From Ferdinandcohnia sp036965045 (lineage in GTDB: Bacteria > Bacillota > Bacilli > Bacillales > Bacillaceae_L), in assembly GCF_036965045.1 (NCBI RefSeq), contig NZ_JBALOV010000053.1, positions 1 through 64,000 on the forward strand: DNA of 64,000 bases, in the 5' to 3' direction. The notes beneath the pieces were generated by a model, which saw only the letters and a program-made list of their open reading frames with translations, searched no databases and was not told the DNA's origin. Made by a program: the position numbers and the translations under genes. The first letter of the stretch is position 1; every line of letters starts with the position of its first letter. Shown here piece after piece: positions 16,775-25,432 of this stretch.

Positions 16775-17406
16775 ATAAAACAACTCTTCATATCTTTTTC
16801 AAATTGTATGGCACCTGCATTTGTTAACGGATGCTTGAAACTATCTTCTATCAATTGATAAGGGGCTGCAATATAGTCTGCATCCTGTGCAACTCGTTGG
16901 AGTTGATATTTAGTGCGAATGCTTGCTGCAACGACCTTCACATGGTATTCTTTCTTTTTTATGATGGTTGAAACATCTTTAACAAATTCCAACCCATCTA
17001 CTCCCAATTCTTCATTTCTAGCAACAAAGAGGAATAAGTAGGATACACCCGCATTGACCGATAATAGTGCTTGATTGACATCAAACACAAGTGTCATGGC
17101 AGTCTTAATTCCTTTTTTCTTTAATACATTCGCTACCTTTAAACTTTGTGGTGAATAATTTAATTTGATGATTATCGCATTCGAGATTTCTGTGATTTTT
17201 TCGGCTTGGTATAGCATATCCTCCACACTGTCTCCGACTACTTCAGCAGTTAGTAAACAATCTTTTTGACTGTTTCTTGTTAAAAACTCATAAAAATTGA
17301 CATTCTCCTTTGAATAAAGGGAGGGATTTGCGGTTATACCGCAAATGCCCATCTCTAATGCTTGGTCAATTTCTATTTGATTTGCTGAGTCAATAAGGTA
17401 CTTCAT
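16771..17406 (-). CDS. Transaldolase/fructose-6-phosphate aldolase-like protein
   Basis: 211 residues, the short TalC/FSA type. It opens MKYLIDSANQIEI and GITANPSLYSKEN. The Schiff-base lysine lies in IIIKLNYSPQ, where family members have KVP; later strands include TAMTLVFDVNQALLSVNAGVSYL and VVAASIRT. The ATG at 17406 follows GAGGGG at seven bases. It would form or cleave a ketose phosphate (dihydroxyacetone- or fructose-type). The sequence around the lysine (LNYSP) departs from the usual VP, so specificity may differ. It is coupled to the downstream dipeptidase by an ATGA overlap. Confidence 0.85.
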   Translation of the reverse strand: MKYLIDSANQIEIDQALEMGICGITANPSLYSKENVNFYEFLTRNSQKDCLLTAEVVGDSVEDMLYQAEKITEISNAIIIKLNYSPQSLKVANVLKKKGIKTAMTLVFDVNQALLSVNAGVSYLFLFVARNEELGVDGLEFVKDVSTIIKKKEYHVKVVAASIRTKYQLQRVAQDADYIAAPYQLIEDSFKHPLTNAGAIQFEKDMKSCFI

Positions 17407-17438
17407 CCTTTTTCCCCTCAATTCTTTAGAAATTTTCC

Positions 17439-18596
17439 TTACAAGCTGCTAACTAGGATTTCTTGAAGCTGTTTCGAATTTGTTAATGGAAGATTAAAGA
17501 CAAGTTTTTCTTTCATTTGGACCAGCTTTTCTTCATCAATTTCAATTCTTGACAATACGTCTGTCAGTCCAATCGCAGTTAGGAAGTTTTTCATCGTTTC
17601 AAATGCTTTTTCTTCCAACGAATATTCCTCTTGTGGTAAATAGTCTTTTAACAAACTAAGCAATGTTTGTACTTTTTCTGGTTTTACTAGACTTACATGT
17701 TTCATGAAAGATGGATAAACAAACGCTAATGTTTCTCCATGTGCTAGATTAGGGTAATATCCATTGATGATTTCCCCGATTGGATGCGGAGCTTCTGCAC
17801 CTGCATTCGACAAGCATATGCCTGATAACGTGTCTGCATATGCGAGCTCTTCTCTGTACTTTAGATTTCCAAGATCATTTATAACCTTCGGTAAAACTTG
17901 TGCAATCAAGGATATTGACTGCAAGGATAATGTCTCAGTATAAAGTGAGGCTCTCGGATTCAAATAGCTTTCTAGTGCGTGACTCAAGGCATCAAATCCT
18001 GTTACTGCAGTGACATGCTTAGGGACAGATACCATTAACTCCGGGTCTACGAAACTCTCTTTTGGAAATAAACTAGAATGAAATATAGTTAGTTTATCGT
18101 TGTTTTCTTTATCAGAAATAACAGCTGCTTGTGTTACATGAGAGCCAGTTCCTGAAGTTGTGGTAATCGCTAAAATTGGTAGTGCCTGGATTGTTTCGTC
18201 CTTATCGTTAAACGGATCCGAGCATTCGTTAAAACAATAATCCCAAGTAAACTCCGGATTATATCCTCTCAAGGCAACCGCTTTTGCTGTGTCCATGGAA
18301 GAACCGCCACCGTAGGCAAGAATGAAGTCTACATTTTCTTCTATTGCAAGCTTTTTCGCTTTATCTACAATAGTAGTAGTGGGATTTGGTTTTACTTGGT
18401 CAAAAACGATATAGTCAATATCATTTTTACTTAAACTGTCAGTAATTTCGTTAAAGTGATTCTCCCGTTCTGAATTTCGAATTGGTGTTCGAATGATTAG
18501 ACCTTTTTTTCCGTAGACTTTTGCACGCTTTCCTATTTCTTTTCGTTTACCGCTACCATAATGAATTCGTACAGGTGAATAAAATGAAAAATCCAT
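17439..18596 (-). CDS. Iron-containing alcohol dehydrogenase
   Basis: 385 residues and distinct from the Fe-ADH at 1666-2865. It has AYGGGSSMDTAKAVAL for nucleotide binding, TSGTGSHVTQAAVI, and the metal ligands in GFDALSHALESY (Asp, His), GAEAPHPIGEII (His) and NLAHGETLAF (His). GGGGGAG precedes the ATG. NAD(P)H-dependent interconversion of an alcohol and an aldehyde is expected; within this operon it could reduce the small aldehyde released by the aldolase-like or lyase step. It lies 17 bp from the epimerase-like gene upstream. Confidence 0.88.
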   Translation of the reverse strand: MDFSFYSPVRIHYGSGKRKEIGKRAKVYGKKGLIIRTPIRNSERENHFNEITDSLSKNDIDYIVFDQVKPNPTTTIVDKAKKLAIEENVDFILAYGGGSSMDTAKAVALRGYNPEFTWDYCFNECSDPFNDKDETIQALPILAITTTSGTGSHVTQAAVISDKENNDKLTIFHSSLFPKESFVDPELMVSVPKHVTAVTGFDALSHALESYLNPRASLYTETLSLQSISLIAQVLPKVINDLGNLKYREELAYADTLSGICLSNAGAEAPHPIGEIINGYYPNLAHGETLAFVYPSFMKHVSLVKPEKVQTLLSLLKDYLPQEEYSLEEKAFETMKNFLTAIGLTDVLSRIEIDEEKLVQMKEKLVFNLPLTNSKQLQEILVSSL

Positions 18597-18613
18597 TCTT
18601 TCTCCCCCTAATA

Positions 18614-19333
18614 TTATTCGCCGAAATACTCAATACTTGCCTTATCAATCGCTTCCCTACAAGCTTTTACTCCTGCAGTAATCCCCTCTGGATATTTGAA
18701 AATGCCAGACGATAGAATAATAACGTCAGGTTCAGCTCCGACCATTTCTGCTAAATTATCAGCTCTTAAACCACCATCAACTGCAAGCTCACATTTTGGA
18801 TTTTTTTCATTGATTAGTTTTCTTGCTCTTTTCACTAAATCAAGTGAAGATCTTCTCCATCCCCAATTATCCTTACCATCTGTTTCGTCTACTCCGTGCA
18901 CGACAATATGCAAACGGTCAATATCATAAATCGCTTCTTCTACAAATGATAATGGTGTGTAACAGCCAATTGTTAATCCAACCTTCATTCCAAATTCTCT
19001 ACAATAGTTGATAATATAAGCTAGTGGTGCACCTAGGAATTGCTCAGCAGGGATGATGAGCATATTTGCCCCAGCTGCAGCAATTTTTTCAATAAATAAG
19101 CGATCACATTCACGCGTATAAATATGACATTCGATTGGCTTATCTGTTACAGGACGAATTCCTTCAATAATTTGGTGCCCTCCCATTAGCTGCATGTTTC
19201 TTAAATCATACATATCAGCTGCATCTGAATGAATGTAGTCAGCTCCAGCATCTGATGCTTCTTTTACAATTGCTGCAATATGACCATAGTTTACGTGAGC
19301 AAGTCCCGCTGCGATTTTAATATACTTTTTCAT
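18614..19333 (-). CDS. Ribulose-phosphate 3-epimerase-like TIM-barrel protein
   Basis: 239 residues. The metal-binding residues of ribulose-phosphate 3-epimerase can be aligned: His35 and Asp37 (ADYIHSDAAD), His70 (ECHIYT) and Asp186 (LAVDGGL, the second catalytic aspartate). The N-terminal strand AAGLAHVNYGHIAA replaces the usual APSILSADF, and a VHGVDETDGKDNWGWRRSS loop is unusual, so it is a divergent member that may act on another ketose phosphate. AGGAGG precedes the ATG. It is the second gene of the PTS operon and fits sugar-phosphate processing after uptake. Confidence 0.82.
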   Translation of the reverse strand: MKKYIKIAAGLAHVNYGHIAAIVKEASDAGADYIHSDAADMYDLRNMQLMGGHQIIEGIRPVTDKPIECHIYTRECDRLFIEKIAAAGANMLIIPAEQFLGAPLAYIINYCREFGMKVGLTIGCYTPLSFVEEAIYDIDRLHIVVHGVDETDGKDNWGWRRSSLDLVKRARKLINEKNPKCELAVDGGLRADNLAEMVGAEPDVIILSSGIFKYPEGITAGVKACREAIDKASIEYFGE

Positions 19334-19386
19334 TTACTATTCCTCCTAAGTTTAACTGGTTGTGTTTTTTCTTAATCTATTACTTT

Positions 19387-20772
19387 TTACAAAAGCTCAA
19401 ATCCTGCTGTAAAGTGTCTTAATGATGTTATTGGAGCCTCATAAACAAGTTTCATTCCTTTATATTCGTCACGATTTTTATAGATTTCACCAAGTGCATT
19501 TGCGATTACATCCATATGGCTGTTGGTATATACTCTTCGTGATAATGCGATCCTCATTGTTTCAATATCTGGCCATATAGGCTCACCAGTCACCGGATTT
19601 TTTGAACCAAACGCACATGCCCCAATCTCCACTGCTCTAACTCCAGCTTCTTCATATAGGGCAACTACTAATCTTTGTGATGGGAATTCTGATTGAGGTA
19701 TATGTGGGAAAAATCTTCTTCCATCTACATATACACCGTGTCCACCTGTCGGTTCAACAATTGGAACACCTTTTTCTAGTAATCTATCACCTAGGTATTT
19801 TGCTTGATTAATACGATATTCAAGGTATTGTTCGTCACAACCTTCTTGAAGCCCTACAGCTAGTGCCTCTAAATCACGACCAGCTAATCCACCATATGTA
19901 ATAAAGCCTTCATGGACAATAGCAAGTTGTTGAGCCTGCTCAAAAATTTCTTTGTTTCTTGTTACAAAAAGTCCACCTATATTTACCATTCCATCTTTCT
20001 TTGAACTCATAGTTGCAGTTTCACAGTATGAAAACATTTCTCTCGTAATCTCTTTAATTGATTTATTACGATATCCTTCTTCCCTTTGTTGGATGAAGTA
20101 AGCATTTTCTGCTAAACGTGCACTGTCGAGGACAACAGGGATATTATAGTCTTTTGCCAATTGACTTACTTCCCTGATATTTTGCATGGAAACTGGTTGC
20201 CCTCCGTTGTTATTACATGTAACTGTAATAATAACAACTGAAATCTGATCGGAGCCTTTTTCTTCTATTAAACACTTCATTTTTTGAACATCAATATTTC
20301 CTTTAAACGGGTGGGCTGGGCTTGACGTATCTTTTCCATCATCGATTACATAATCGACTGCCAAGGCACCTAACACCTCAGCATTTCCTCTAAATGTATC
20401 AAAGTGCATATTTCCAATCGCGTATTTTCCTTCTCTAGCATAGAGCTTAGCCATAATATAATCTGCTGCTCTTCCTTGGTGCGTTGGTTGAACATAAGGC
20501 ATACCAAATATATCTTCTACAGATTCTTGTAATTTATAAAAACTTTTTGATCCCGCATAAGATTCATCACCAAGCATAAGTGCGGACCACTGTTCACTGC
20601 TCATTGCTGAGGTACCGCTGTCTGTTAAACAATCAATATATACATTTTCTGCTTTAATCTTAAAAACATTATAACCGGCTTCTCTTAACCACTGTTGTCT
20701 TTCTTGTTTTGTGTTTTTTTTCACTCTCTCTACCATTTTAATTCTAAAAGGTTCTGCAGTCATAAACTTCAT
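19387..20772 (-). CDS. Tryptophanase/beta-eliminating lyase-like PLP enzyme
   Basis: 461 residues, close to the length of tryptophanase and tyrosine phenol-lyase. The PLP lysine is Lys259 in TATMSSKKDGMVNIGG; Asp216 and Arg219 (VVLDSARLAENAYF) and PTHQGRAADYIMAKL match the fold. The C-terminus SLRHFTAGF keeps the histidine found in tryptophanases where tyrosine phenol-lyase has Phe, and EIGACAFG also looks tryptophanase-like. It would do alpha,beta-elimination of an amino acid to pyruvate and ammonia. I see no tnaC-like leader peptide; instead the promoter region has a cre site. As first gene of a PTS operon with sugar-phosphate enzymes, its substrate may be an S-, O- or N-linked sugar amino acid rather than tryptophan. 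Confidence 0.87.
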   Translation of the reverse strand: MKFMTAEPFRIKMVERVKKNTKQERQQWLREAGYNVFKIKAENVYIDCLTDSGTSAMSSEQWSALMLGDESYAGSKSFYKLQESVEDIFGMPYVQPTHQGRAADYIMAKLYAREGKYAIGNMHFDTFRGNAEVLGALAVDYVIDDGKDTSSPAHPFKGNIDVQKMKCLIEEKGSDQISVVIITVTCNNNGGQPVSMQNIREVSQLAKDYNIPVVLDSARLAENAYFIQQREEGYRNKSIKEITREMFSYCETATMSSKKDGMVNIGGLFVTRNKEIFEQAQQLAIVHEGFITYGGLAGRDLEALAVGLQEGCDEQYLEYRINQAKYLGDRLLEKGVPIVEPTGGHGVYVDGRRFFPHIPQSEFPSQRLVVALYEEAGVRAVEIGACAFGSKNPVTGEPIWPDIETMRIALSRRVYTNSHMDVIANALGEIYKNRDEYKGMKLVYEAPITSLRHFTAGFELL

Positions 20773-20835
20773 CTCGAGTTCATCCTTTCTCTGAATGGTA
20801 ATATTTTTTCATCTTGTAAATATTTTATCACGATG

Positions 20836-20850
20836 AGAAAACGTTTACAA
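20836..20850 (-). promoter_or_regulatory. cre site (CcpA) upstream of the tryptophanase-like/PTS operon
   Basis: The minus strand reads TTGTAAACGTTTTCT, a full match to the relaxed cre consensus WTGNAANCGNWNNCW. It lies 64 bp upstream of the first gene of the operon and implies carbon catabolite repression, as expected for a PTS-fed pathway. Confidence 0.7.
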
Positions 20851-20878
20851 TAGTCAAAAAGATTATAATTGTGACAAA

Positions 20879-20917
20879 AAAATCTCTTTTCTGTAAATAT
20901 CCAGAAAAGAGATTTCA
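20879..20917 (-). terminator. Intrinsic terminator after YheO-like regulator
   Basis: Long stem AAATCTCTTTTCTG/CAGAAAAGAGATTT with a T run on the minus strand, between the regulator and the six-gene operon. The regulator is therefore transcribed mostly separately. Confidence 0.85.
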
Positions 20918-20925
20918 AAATTATT

Positions 20926-21555
20926 TTATAGTTTGTTTATATATCGATAAATCGAAGTTTCAGAAGTTTGTAAAACCTTAGCTAATTCTGCCACTGATCC
21001 TTTAAGTAAAAAGGTACCCTTCTCATCTAATGTACGAATTAAATCCATTTTTTCATCATGGGATAAACGATCAGGAGGTACATTATATTTTTTCAATGCA
21101 TCTTGAATCGTATTATTCATTAGGTCTTCGAATGATAAATTAAAGCTTTCATAAAAGTTTTCGCCTTTAAAGGTGAATTGCTCTGAACCGCTAATTAAAC
21201 GATTTAATGTGGATCGAAGTTCAATTAATTCATCCACCTTATAATTAATAGTCAATATCCCAATTAGCTCGCCTTCTGAATTTTTTATAAAATATGAGGC
21301 AGATCTTAATTTATTCCGTTCAGAAGAAAAAGCCCGATAATTCACAATAAATTCTTCTTGTTTAAATAATTCTTGTGAAATAAACCTTTTTTCCATTTCA
21401 GGAATAGGGCTTCCTTCCTTTATTCCTGAATTGAATGGATTATAGACAAACTCAATCATTTCTTTTTTTGTATCATATAAGATTAGTTCTGCATCTGTCC
21501 CGAGAAATTGACCGAAAAACTTAATTAAAGGTATGTAGCTGCTTAGGTTCTCCAT
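20926..21555 (-). CDS. YheO-like PAS/HTH transcriptional regulator
   Basis: 209 residues. An N-terminal PAS-like YheO domain (about 5-115: FGQFLGTDAELILYD, IGILTINYKVDEL) is joined to a C-terminal helix-turn-helix with KGSVAELAKVLQTSETSIYRYINKL at the end. GGGAGAT precedes the ATG. Relatives sense metabolites and control neighbouring catabolic genes. It lies immediately upstream of the tryptophanase-like/PTS operon on the same strand but behind a terminator, and is the natural candidate for specific control of that operon. Confidence 0.82.
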   Translation of the reverse strand: MENLSSYIPLIKFFGQFLGTDAELILYDTKKEMIEFVYNPFNSGIKEGSPIPEMEKRFISQELFKQEEFIVNYRAFSSERNKLRSASYFIKNSEGELIGILTINYKVDELIELRSTLNRLISGSEQFTFKGENFYESFNLSFEDLMNNTIQDALKKYNVPPDRLSHDEKMDLIRTLDEKGTFLLKGSVAELAKVLQTSETSIYRYINKL

Positions 21556-21626
21556 AGATATCTCCCTTCATGTTCTCTATGTTTTATCACGTTTCCTTAA
21601 ATTGAAAGACATGTTGTAATTTTATA

Positions 21627-21704
21627 TTACCTATAAATGACATTAACTAGCAATATAAAAACTAAAGTTGATACCAGGGTAATCATGATAGAAAGACGTG
21701 TCAT
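21627..21704 (-). CDS. Candidate 25-residue single-span membrane peptide
   Basis: An ATG at 21704 follows GGGAGGAG at eight bases and opens 25 codons (start MTRLSIMITL, end LVNVIYR) to a TAA at 21627. The product is a short polar N-terminus, a hydrophobic stretch of about 18 residues and a terminal Arg, as in small membrane proteins. It is divergent from the AtoE-type transporter, whose start is 48 bp away, and lies 71 bp upstream of the YheO-like gene on the same strand. I do not recognise a family. The strong ribosome binding site is the main support; no clear minus-strand promoter is visible in the 48 bp. Confidence 0.5.
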   Translation of the reverse strand: MTRLSIMITLVSTLVFILLVNVIYR

Positions 21705-21752
21705 AATAAAATCTCCTCCCTCATACCTTTTGTAGTAAAAGGAGGGGAAAAC

Positions 21753-23069
21753 ATGTTAAACAGAGTGTCAGAACGCTTTTCTCGTGTGATTCAGCGGTAT
21801 TTGCCAGATGCGTTTGTTATTGCTGTGTTGATGACTTTGTTTGTCTTTGTCTTGGCCATTTTTACGACTCCTGCTGATCCGATGAATTTGTTCCAGTCGT
21901 ATGGGGATGGTTTTTGGACTTATTTAGCGTTTACGATGCAAATGGTGCTCTTGCTTATGACGGGGATGGTTCTTGCTTCGGTTCCTTTTATCAGGAGAGG
22001 GTTGGAAGCGATTTCAGCTAAGGCGAACACGGCAAAGAAAGCCTACCTTTTTACGTTCCTAATCACATCTGCAGCCTACTATATTAACTGGGGATTGGCT
22101 GTAATCGTTGGAGCGATTGTGGCTCGTGAGGTGGGAAAACGAAATCAAAATGCCCATTTTCCATTGTTAGTAGCTTGCGCATATGCACCTACTGCACTTT
22201 ACACGGCTGGACTTTCAAGTTCGATTGGTTTAACGGTTGCAACGGAAAACCATTTCCTTGCCGATGTGATGGGGGTCATTCCAACCTCTGAAACGATTTT
22301 TCATCCTGGTACGATTATTATCCTTTTAACTCTCGTTATTACGATGCCTATTTTTATTCTACTAATGGCCCCAACAAAGAACATCATCCCATATACCCCA
22401 AAGGAAAAAGAAAGACATACTGCTGAAACGGAAAGTCAGGATTCAAAAACACCTGCTACTATTTTAGAGAACACCCCAGTACTCGGAATTCTAATCGGAC
22501 TCGTTGGAGTTATTTATACGGTTCTACAATTTGCAAACGGAACGGATATTAATTTAAATCTCATTAATATCCTGTTTTTATCCTTGGGTTTAATTTTTCA
22601 CCGTTCCCTTAGTCAGTACGGTAAAGCATTTCAGGAAGCAGCTGGTTCTATTTCACCGATCATTCTTCAATTTCCGTTTTATGCGGGAATCATTGCACTT
22701 CTTGGAAGCTCAGGGCTTGCGGATCTCATTATTAAAGGGATGACTTCCGTTTCAAGTACGGAGTCATTCGGGGTCTTTACGTATTGGACTGCTGGAGTTG
22801 TCAATATGCTTGCCCCATCTGGAGGTGGCCAATGGGCCCTTCAAGGACCGCTTTCAGTCCCGGCTGGGATGGAGCTAGGAGTCAATCCCGGTGTTATTGC
22901 CATGGTTGTCGGTTGGGGAGATGCCTGGACGAACCTCATTCAACCGTTCTGGGCACTGCCAATCTTAAGTATCGTCGGACTTCATATTCGTCATATTATG
23001 GGCTATTGTATCCTGCTCGCCATTTGGATTGGGATAGTAAGCTCGATTTTGATTTATTTTGTGTATTAA
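21753..23069 (+). CDS. AtoE-family short-chain fatty acid transporter
   Basis: 438 residues, about ten to twelve membrane segments. Family features: a start with RYLPDAFVIAVLMTLFVF, AAYYINWGLAVIVGAIVARE, and a C-terminal NMLAPSGGGQWALQGP and GDAWTNLIQPFWALP. The AtoE/TIGR00366 group is linked to uptake of short-chain fatty acids such as acetoacetate or butyrate. AAAGGAGGGG precedes the ATG. A weak plus-strand promoter (TTGAAA at 21602, TATTAC at 21625, 17-bp spacing) lies inside the region of the divergent small ORF. No fatty-acid catabolic genes adjoin it. Confidence 0.9.
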   Translation: MLNRVSERFSRVIQRYLPDAFVIAVLMTLFVFVLAIFTTPADPMNLFQSYGDGFWTYLAFTMQMVLLLMTGMVLASVPFIRRGLEAISAKANTAKKAYLFTFLITSAAYYINWGLAVIVGAIVAREVGKRNQNAHFPLLVACAYAPTALYTAGLSSSIGLTVATENHFLADVMGVIPTSETIFHPGTIIILLTLVITMPIFILLMAPTKNIIPYTPKEKERHTAETESQDSKTPATILENTPVLGILIGLVGVIYTVLQFANGTDINLNLINILFLSLGLIFHRSLSQYGKAFQEAAGSISPIILQFPFYAGIIALLGSSGLADLIIKGMTSVSSTESFGVFTYWTAGVVNMLAPSGGGQWALQGPLSVPAGMELGVNPGVIAMVVGWGDAWTNLIQPFWALPILSIVGLHIRHIMGYCILLAIWIGIVSSILIYFVY

Positions 23070-23078
23070 TAAAGTAAG

Positions 23079-23108
23079 TATCCGCCCGTATAATGGGCGG
23101 ATATGTTT
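23079..23108 (+). terminator. Intrinsic terminator after AtoE-like gene
   Basis: Stem TATCCGCCC/GGGCGGATA followed by TGTTTTT. The remaining 23109-23389 holds no gene I can support; it provides the promoter region of the next gene. Confidence 0.85.
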
Positions 23109-23389
23109 TTGCCCTATAAAAGGGTCCATACCAACGAAGTCCCAGAATTGACCTCAACCATTTCCTGCTTAGAAAATCAAATTACCATCACTTTGCTACA
23201 AACCATCTTGGCCCGCCTTCTCTACTGGAAGTATTTTCCTCACAGGAGAATTGTCCTGGTTGCATCATTATTCATCGTAAAACATGAGATTAGGCCTAGT
23301 TTTTTCTAAGGACAAGTTCACTTATCGGAATTTTCAAAATGATATAAAATTTAGCATGATACTATTAATCTAGTAAAGGGAGGAAACTC

Positions 23390-24790
23390 ATGAAAAAACT
23401 AGTTATCTCGCTTGGACTTACCACAACTCTCGCATTCGGAGCCATTGCAACACCTGAAGTATTCGCAAAACCGGTAGAAGTAACCCAATCTCAGAAGGAG
23501 AAGTTCTTTGATCACAAGGTGATTAATCAACTTAATGTAGACAATATTTATAACAATATTGCCTACCTTTCTGAAACACCACGCGTCGCGGGGACTGATG
23601 CAGAACACAATGCTGTTCAATACATAAAAGAACAGTTCGAATCCTACGGCTATGAAACTGAAATTCAACCGTTTACCTTCTATGGCTATACTCCTCCAAG
23701 TTCAATCGAACTTTCAGTAAATGGCTATGACGGGACCCTCCACCCAAGTTCCTTTACATACACTGTAAATGGACAAATATCCGGTGAACTTGTCTACGCT
23801 GGATTAGGGACGGTTGCAGAACTTCAAGACACTGACCTTACTGGTAAAATTGCTCTTATTAAACGTGGCGAGATCTCGTTTGCAGAGAAAGTGTTGAATG
23901 CTGCTGAAAAAGGAGCTGCAGGAGTCATTATTTTCAACAATACTTCAGGGGCTTTAAATGGGACTCTTGGAAAAGCGAATGATAACTATGTGCCTGCTGT
24001 TGCGTTAACGAAAGCAGAAGGTGATGCACTTTATGAGGCACTAGCAAGTGGAGAAGTTCTTCATACTTCCCTTCAGGTTGAAGGTGCAAGAGCAGGTGAA
24101 AGTATTTCTCATAATGTAATCGCAACAAAGAAACCAACGAATAAGAATAAAGATACAAATGATGTAATTGTCGTTGGTGCGCACCACGATTCCGTAGCTG
24201 GTGCACCTGGAGCAAACGACGATGCATCGGGAACAGCTATGACACTTGAGTTAGCCCGTGCATTTAAAAACATTCCTACAGATACGGAAATTCGTTTCAT
24301 AACATTTGGTGCTGAGGAGCTTGGTCTACTTGGCTCTGCACATTATGTAGCAAACTTACCTGAAGACGAACTCAATCGTATTATTGCAAACTTTAATTTA
24401 GATATGGTAGGAAGTCGTGATGCTGGTAATTTAACAATGGCTACACTTGATGGGAAACCAAATCTAGTAACTGAGCTTGCCCAAGCATCAAGTACAAGAC
24501 TGAATGGGGAGCCTACTCCATTTTATGCTGGTGGTAGAAGTGACCATGTTCCATTTGCAGAAGCTGGAATCCCAGCTGCACTATTCATTCACAGTCCATC
24601 AGAGCCTTGGTATCATACACCAGAAGACTCACTTGACAAAATAAGTAAAGAAAAACTTCAAGATGTTGCTGAAATCGTAGGTTCTGCCATCTATGATCAA
24701 GCTCGTTTTGACAATATGGGACCAAAACCTAAAAAAGGACCTGAAGTTAAAGCAGACCCAGAATTATATCATGAGCAATCCTTAAAGTAA
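23390..24790 (+). CDS. Secreted M28 family aminopeptidase with PA domain
   Basis: 466 residues. A Sec signal peptide is cut near residue 26 (ATPEVFA|KP). A PA (protease-associated) insert lies about 125-225 (GKIALIKRGEISFAEKVLNAAEKGAAGVIIFNN). The M28 zinc site is HHDSVAGAPGANDDASG (metal His and bridging Asp), AEELGLLGS (catalytic and metal Glu), NFNLDMVGS (Asp) and WYHTPEDSLDKI (last His). It resembles Bacillus secreted leucine aminopeptidases of the YwaD type. GGGAGG precedes the ATG, and a strong terminator follows, so it is monocistronic. Its role is nutrient scavenging outside the cell. Confidence 0.93.
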   Translation: MKKLVISLGLTTTLAFGAIATPEVFAKPVEVTQSQKEKFFDHKVINQLNVDNIYNNIAYLSETPRVAGTDAEHNAVQYIKEQFESYGYETEIQPFTFYGYTPPSSIELSVNGYDGTLHPSSFTYTVNGQISGELVYAGLGTVAELQDTDLTGKIALIKRGEISFAEKVLNAAEKGAAGVIIFNNTSGALNGTLGKANDNYVPAVALTKAEGDALYEALASGEVLHTSLQVEGARAGESISHNVIATKKPTNKNKDTNDVIVVGAHHDSVAGAPGANDDASGTAMTLELARAFKNIPTDTEIRFITFGAEELGLLGSAHYVANLPEDELNRIIANFNLDMVGSRDAGNLTMATLDGKPNLVTELAQASSTRLNGEPTPFYAGGRSDHVPFAEAGIPAALFIHSPSEPWYHTPEDSLDKISKEKLQDVAEIVGSAIYDQARFDNMGPKPKKGPEVKADPELYHEQSLK

Positions 24791-24823
24791 GAAAGCGATA
24801 ACCAAGCTGTTATCCGTCTAAAG

Positions 24824-24868
24824 AAAAAGCTGTGACAATTCTAAAAAAATAGATTGTCACAGCTTTTA
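24824..24868. terminator. Bidirectional intrinsic terminator
   Basis: 15-bp stem AAAAGCTGTGACAAT/ATTGTCACAGCTTTT between the convergent aminopeptidase and lipoprotein genes. Confidence 0.85.
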
Positions 24869-24889
24869 CAATTATATTTGAGCAATGTT

Positions 24890-25336
24890 TTATTCACCCA
24901 ATTGCTGAATTTGATCAATTGTATTAGTTACGTTTTGTAACGTTTGAAAAACTTCGCTATTTTCAAAAAGAGCTGGATCTATTTGTCCATTCTCGATATT
25001 ATCTAATAAAAGGCTGATGCCTGCTTCTGCTTGTTGATTGTGATCAACAATTTGCTGATGAAGGTCTTCAGCCATGCCTGGTGGCTGTAGCTCATTGAAA
25101 GTGACCATGTCATCCTGCATTTCCGTAAGCATTGTCTCTAGATCGGCTCTAGCCTGCTCATCCGTAACAGCCTGTTCTGCTAGAGTTGGAGCCTCATTGA
25201 TAAAAGTACTCACCTCATTGACATAATCCGTTGCCTCATTCACATAGGTTAACGTATTATTTACATCATCAAGGACGGAACAAGCTCCAAGAAAAAGCAA
25301 TCCAATCAGAGAAAAGGCTAAAAATCGTTTCTTCAA
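24890..25336 (-). CDS. Small lipoprotein, helical, function unknown
   Basis: 148 residues starting at a TTG (25336) six bases after GGAGGGG. The in-frame ATG at 25360 would place that site inside the gene, so I rejected it. The start KKRFLAFSLIGLLFLGAC is a clear lipoprotein signal, with the lipid-modified Cys near residue 18. The mature part is acidic and helical (VNEATDYVNEVSTFINEAPTLAEQA; DDMVTFNELQPPGMAEDLHQQIVDHN), resembling the DUF6376-like lipoproteins of Bacillus. Attachment to the outer face of the membrane is expected; no enzymatic motif is seen. Confidence 0.75.
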   Translation of the reverse strand: MKKRFLAFSLIGLLFLGACSVLDDVNNTLTYVNEATDYVNEVSTFINEAPTLAEQAVTDEQARADLETMLTEMQDDMVTFNELQPPGMAEDLHQQIVDHNQQAEAGISLLLDNIENGQIDPALFENSEVFQTLQNVTNTIDQIQQLGE

Positions 25337-25432
25337 AAAATCCCCTCCGTTTTGCGGCATACTTTATATACGAACCAAAACGCAAAAGGTTTCATTGAAA
25401 CTTCTCGGAGCCCAATAACATAGCCTCAATTA

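Noticed and set aside
20773..20925. tnaC-like leader for the tryptophanase-like gene
   Set aside because: No short Trp-containing ORF is present; the interval holds a terminator and a cre site instead.
21556..21752. Riboswitch or T-box in front of AtoE
   Set aside because: None of the conserved aptamer or T-box motifs could be found; the small ORF explains the strong ribosome site on the other strand.
23103..23309. 68-codon plus-strand frame after the AtoE terminator
   Set aside because: It has no ribosome binding site, starts in the terminator tail and resembles no family; probably chance.
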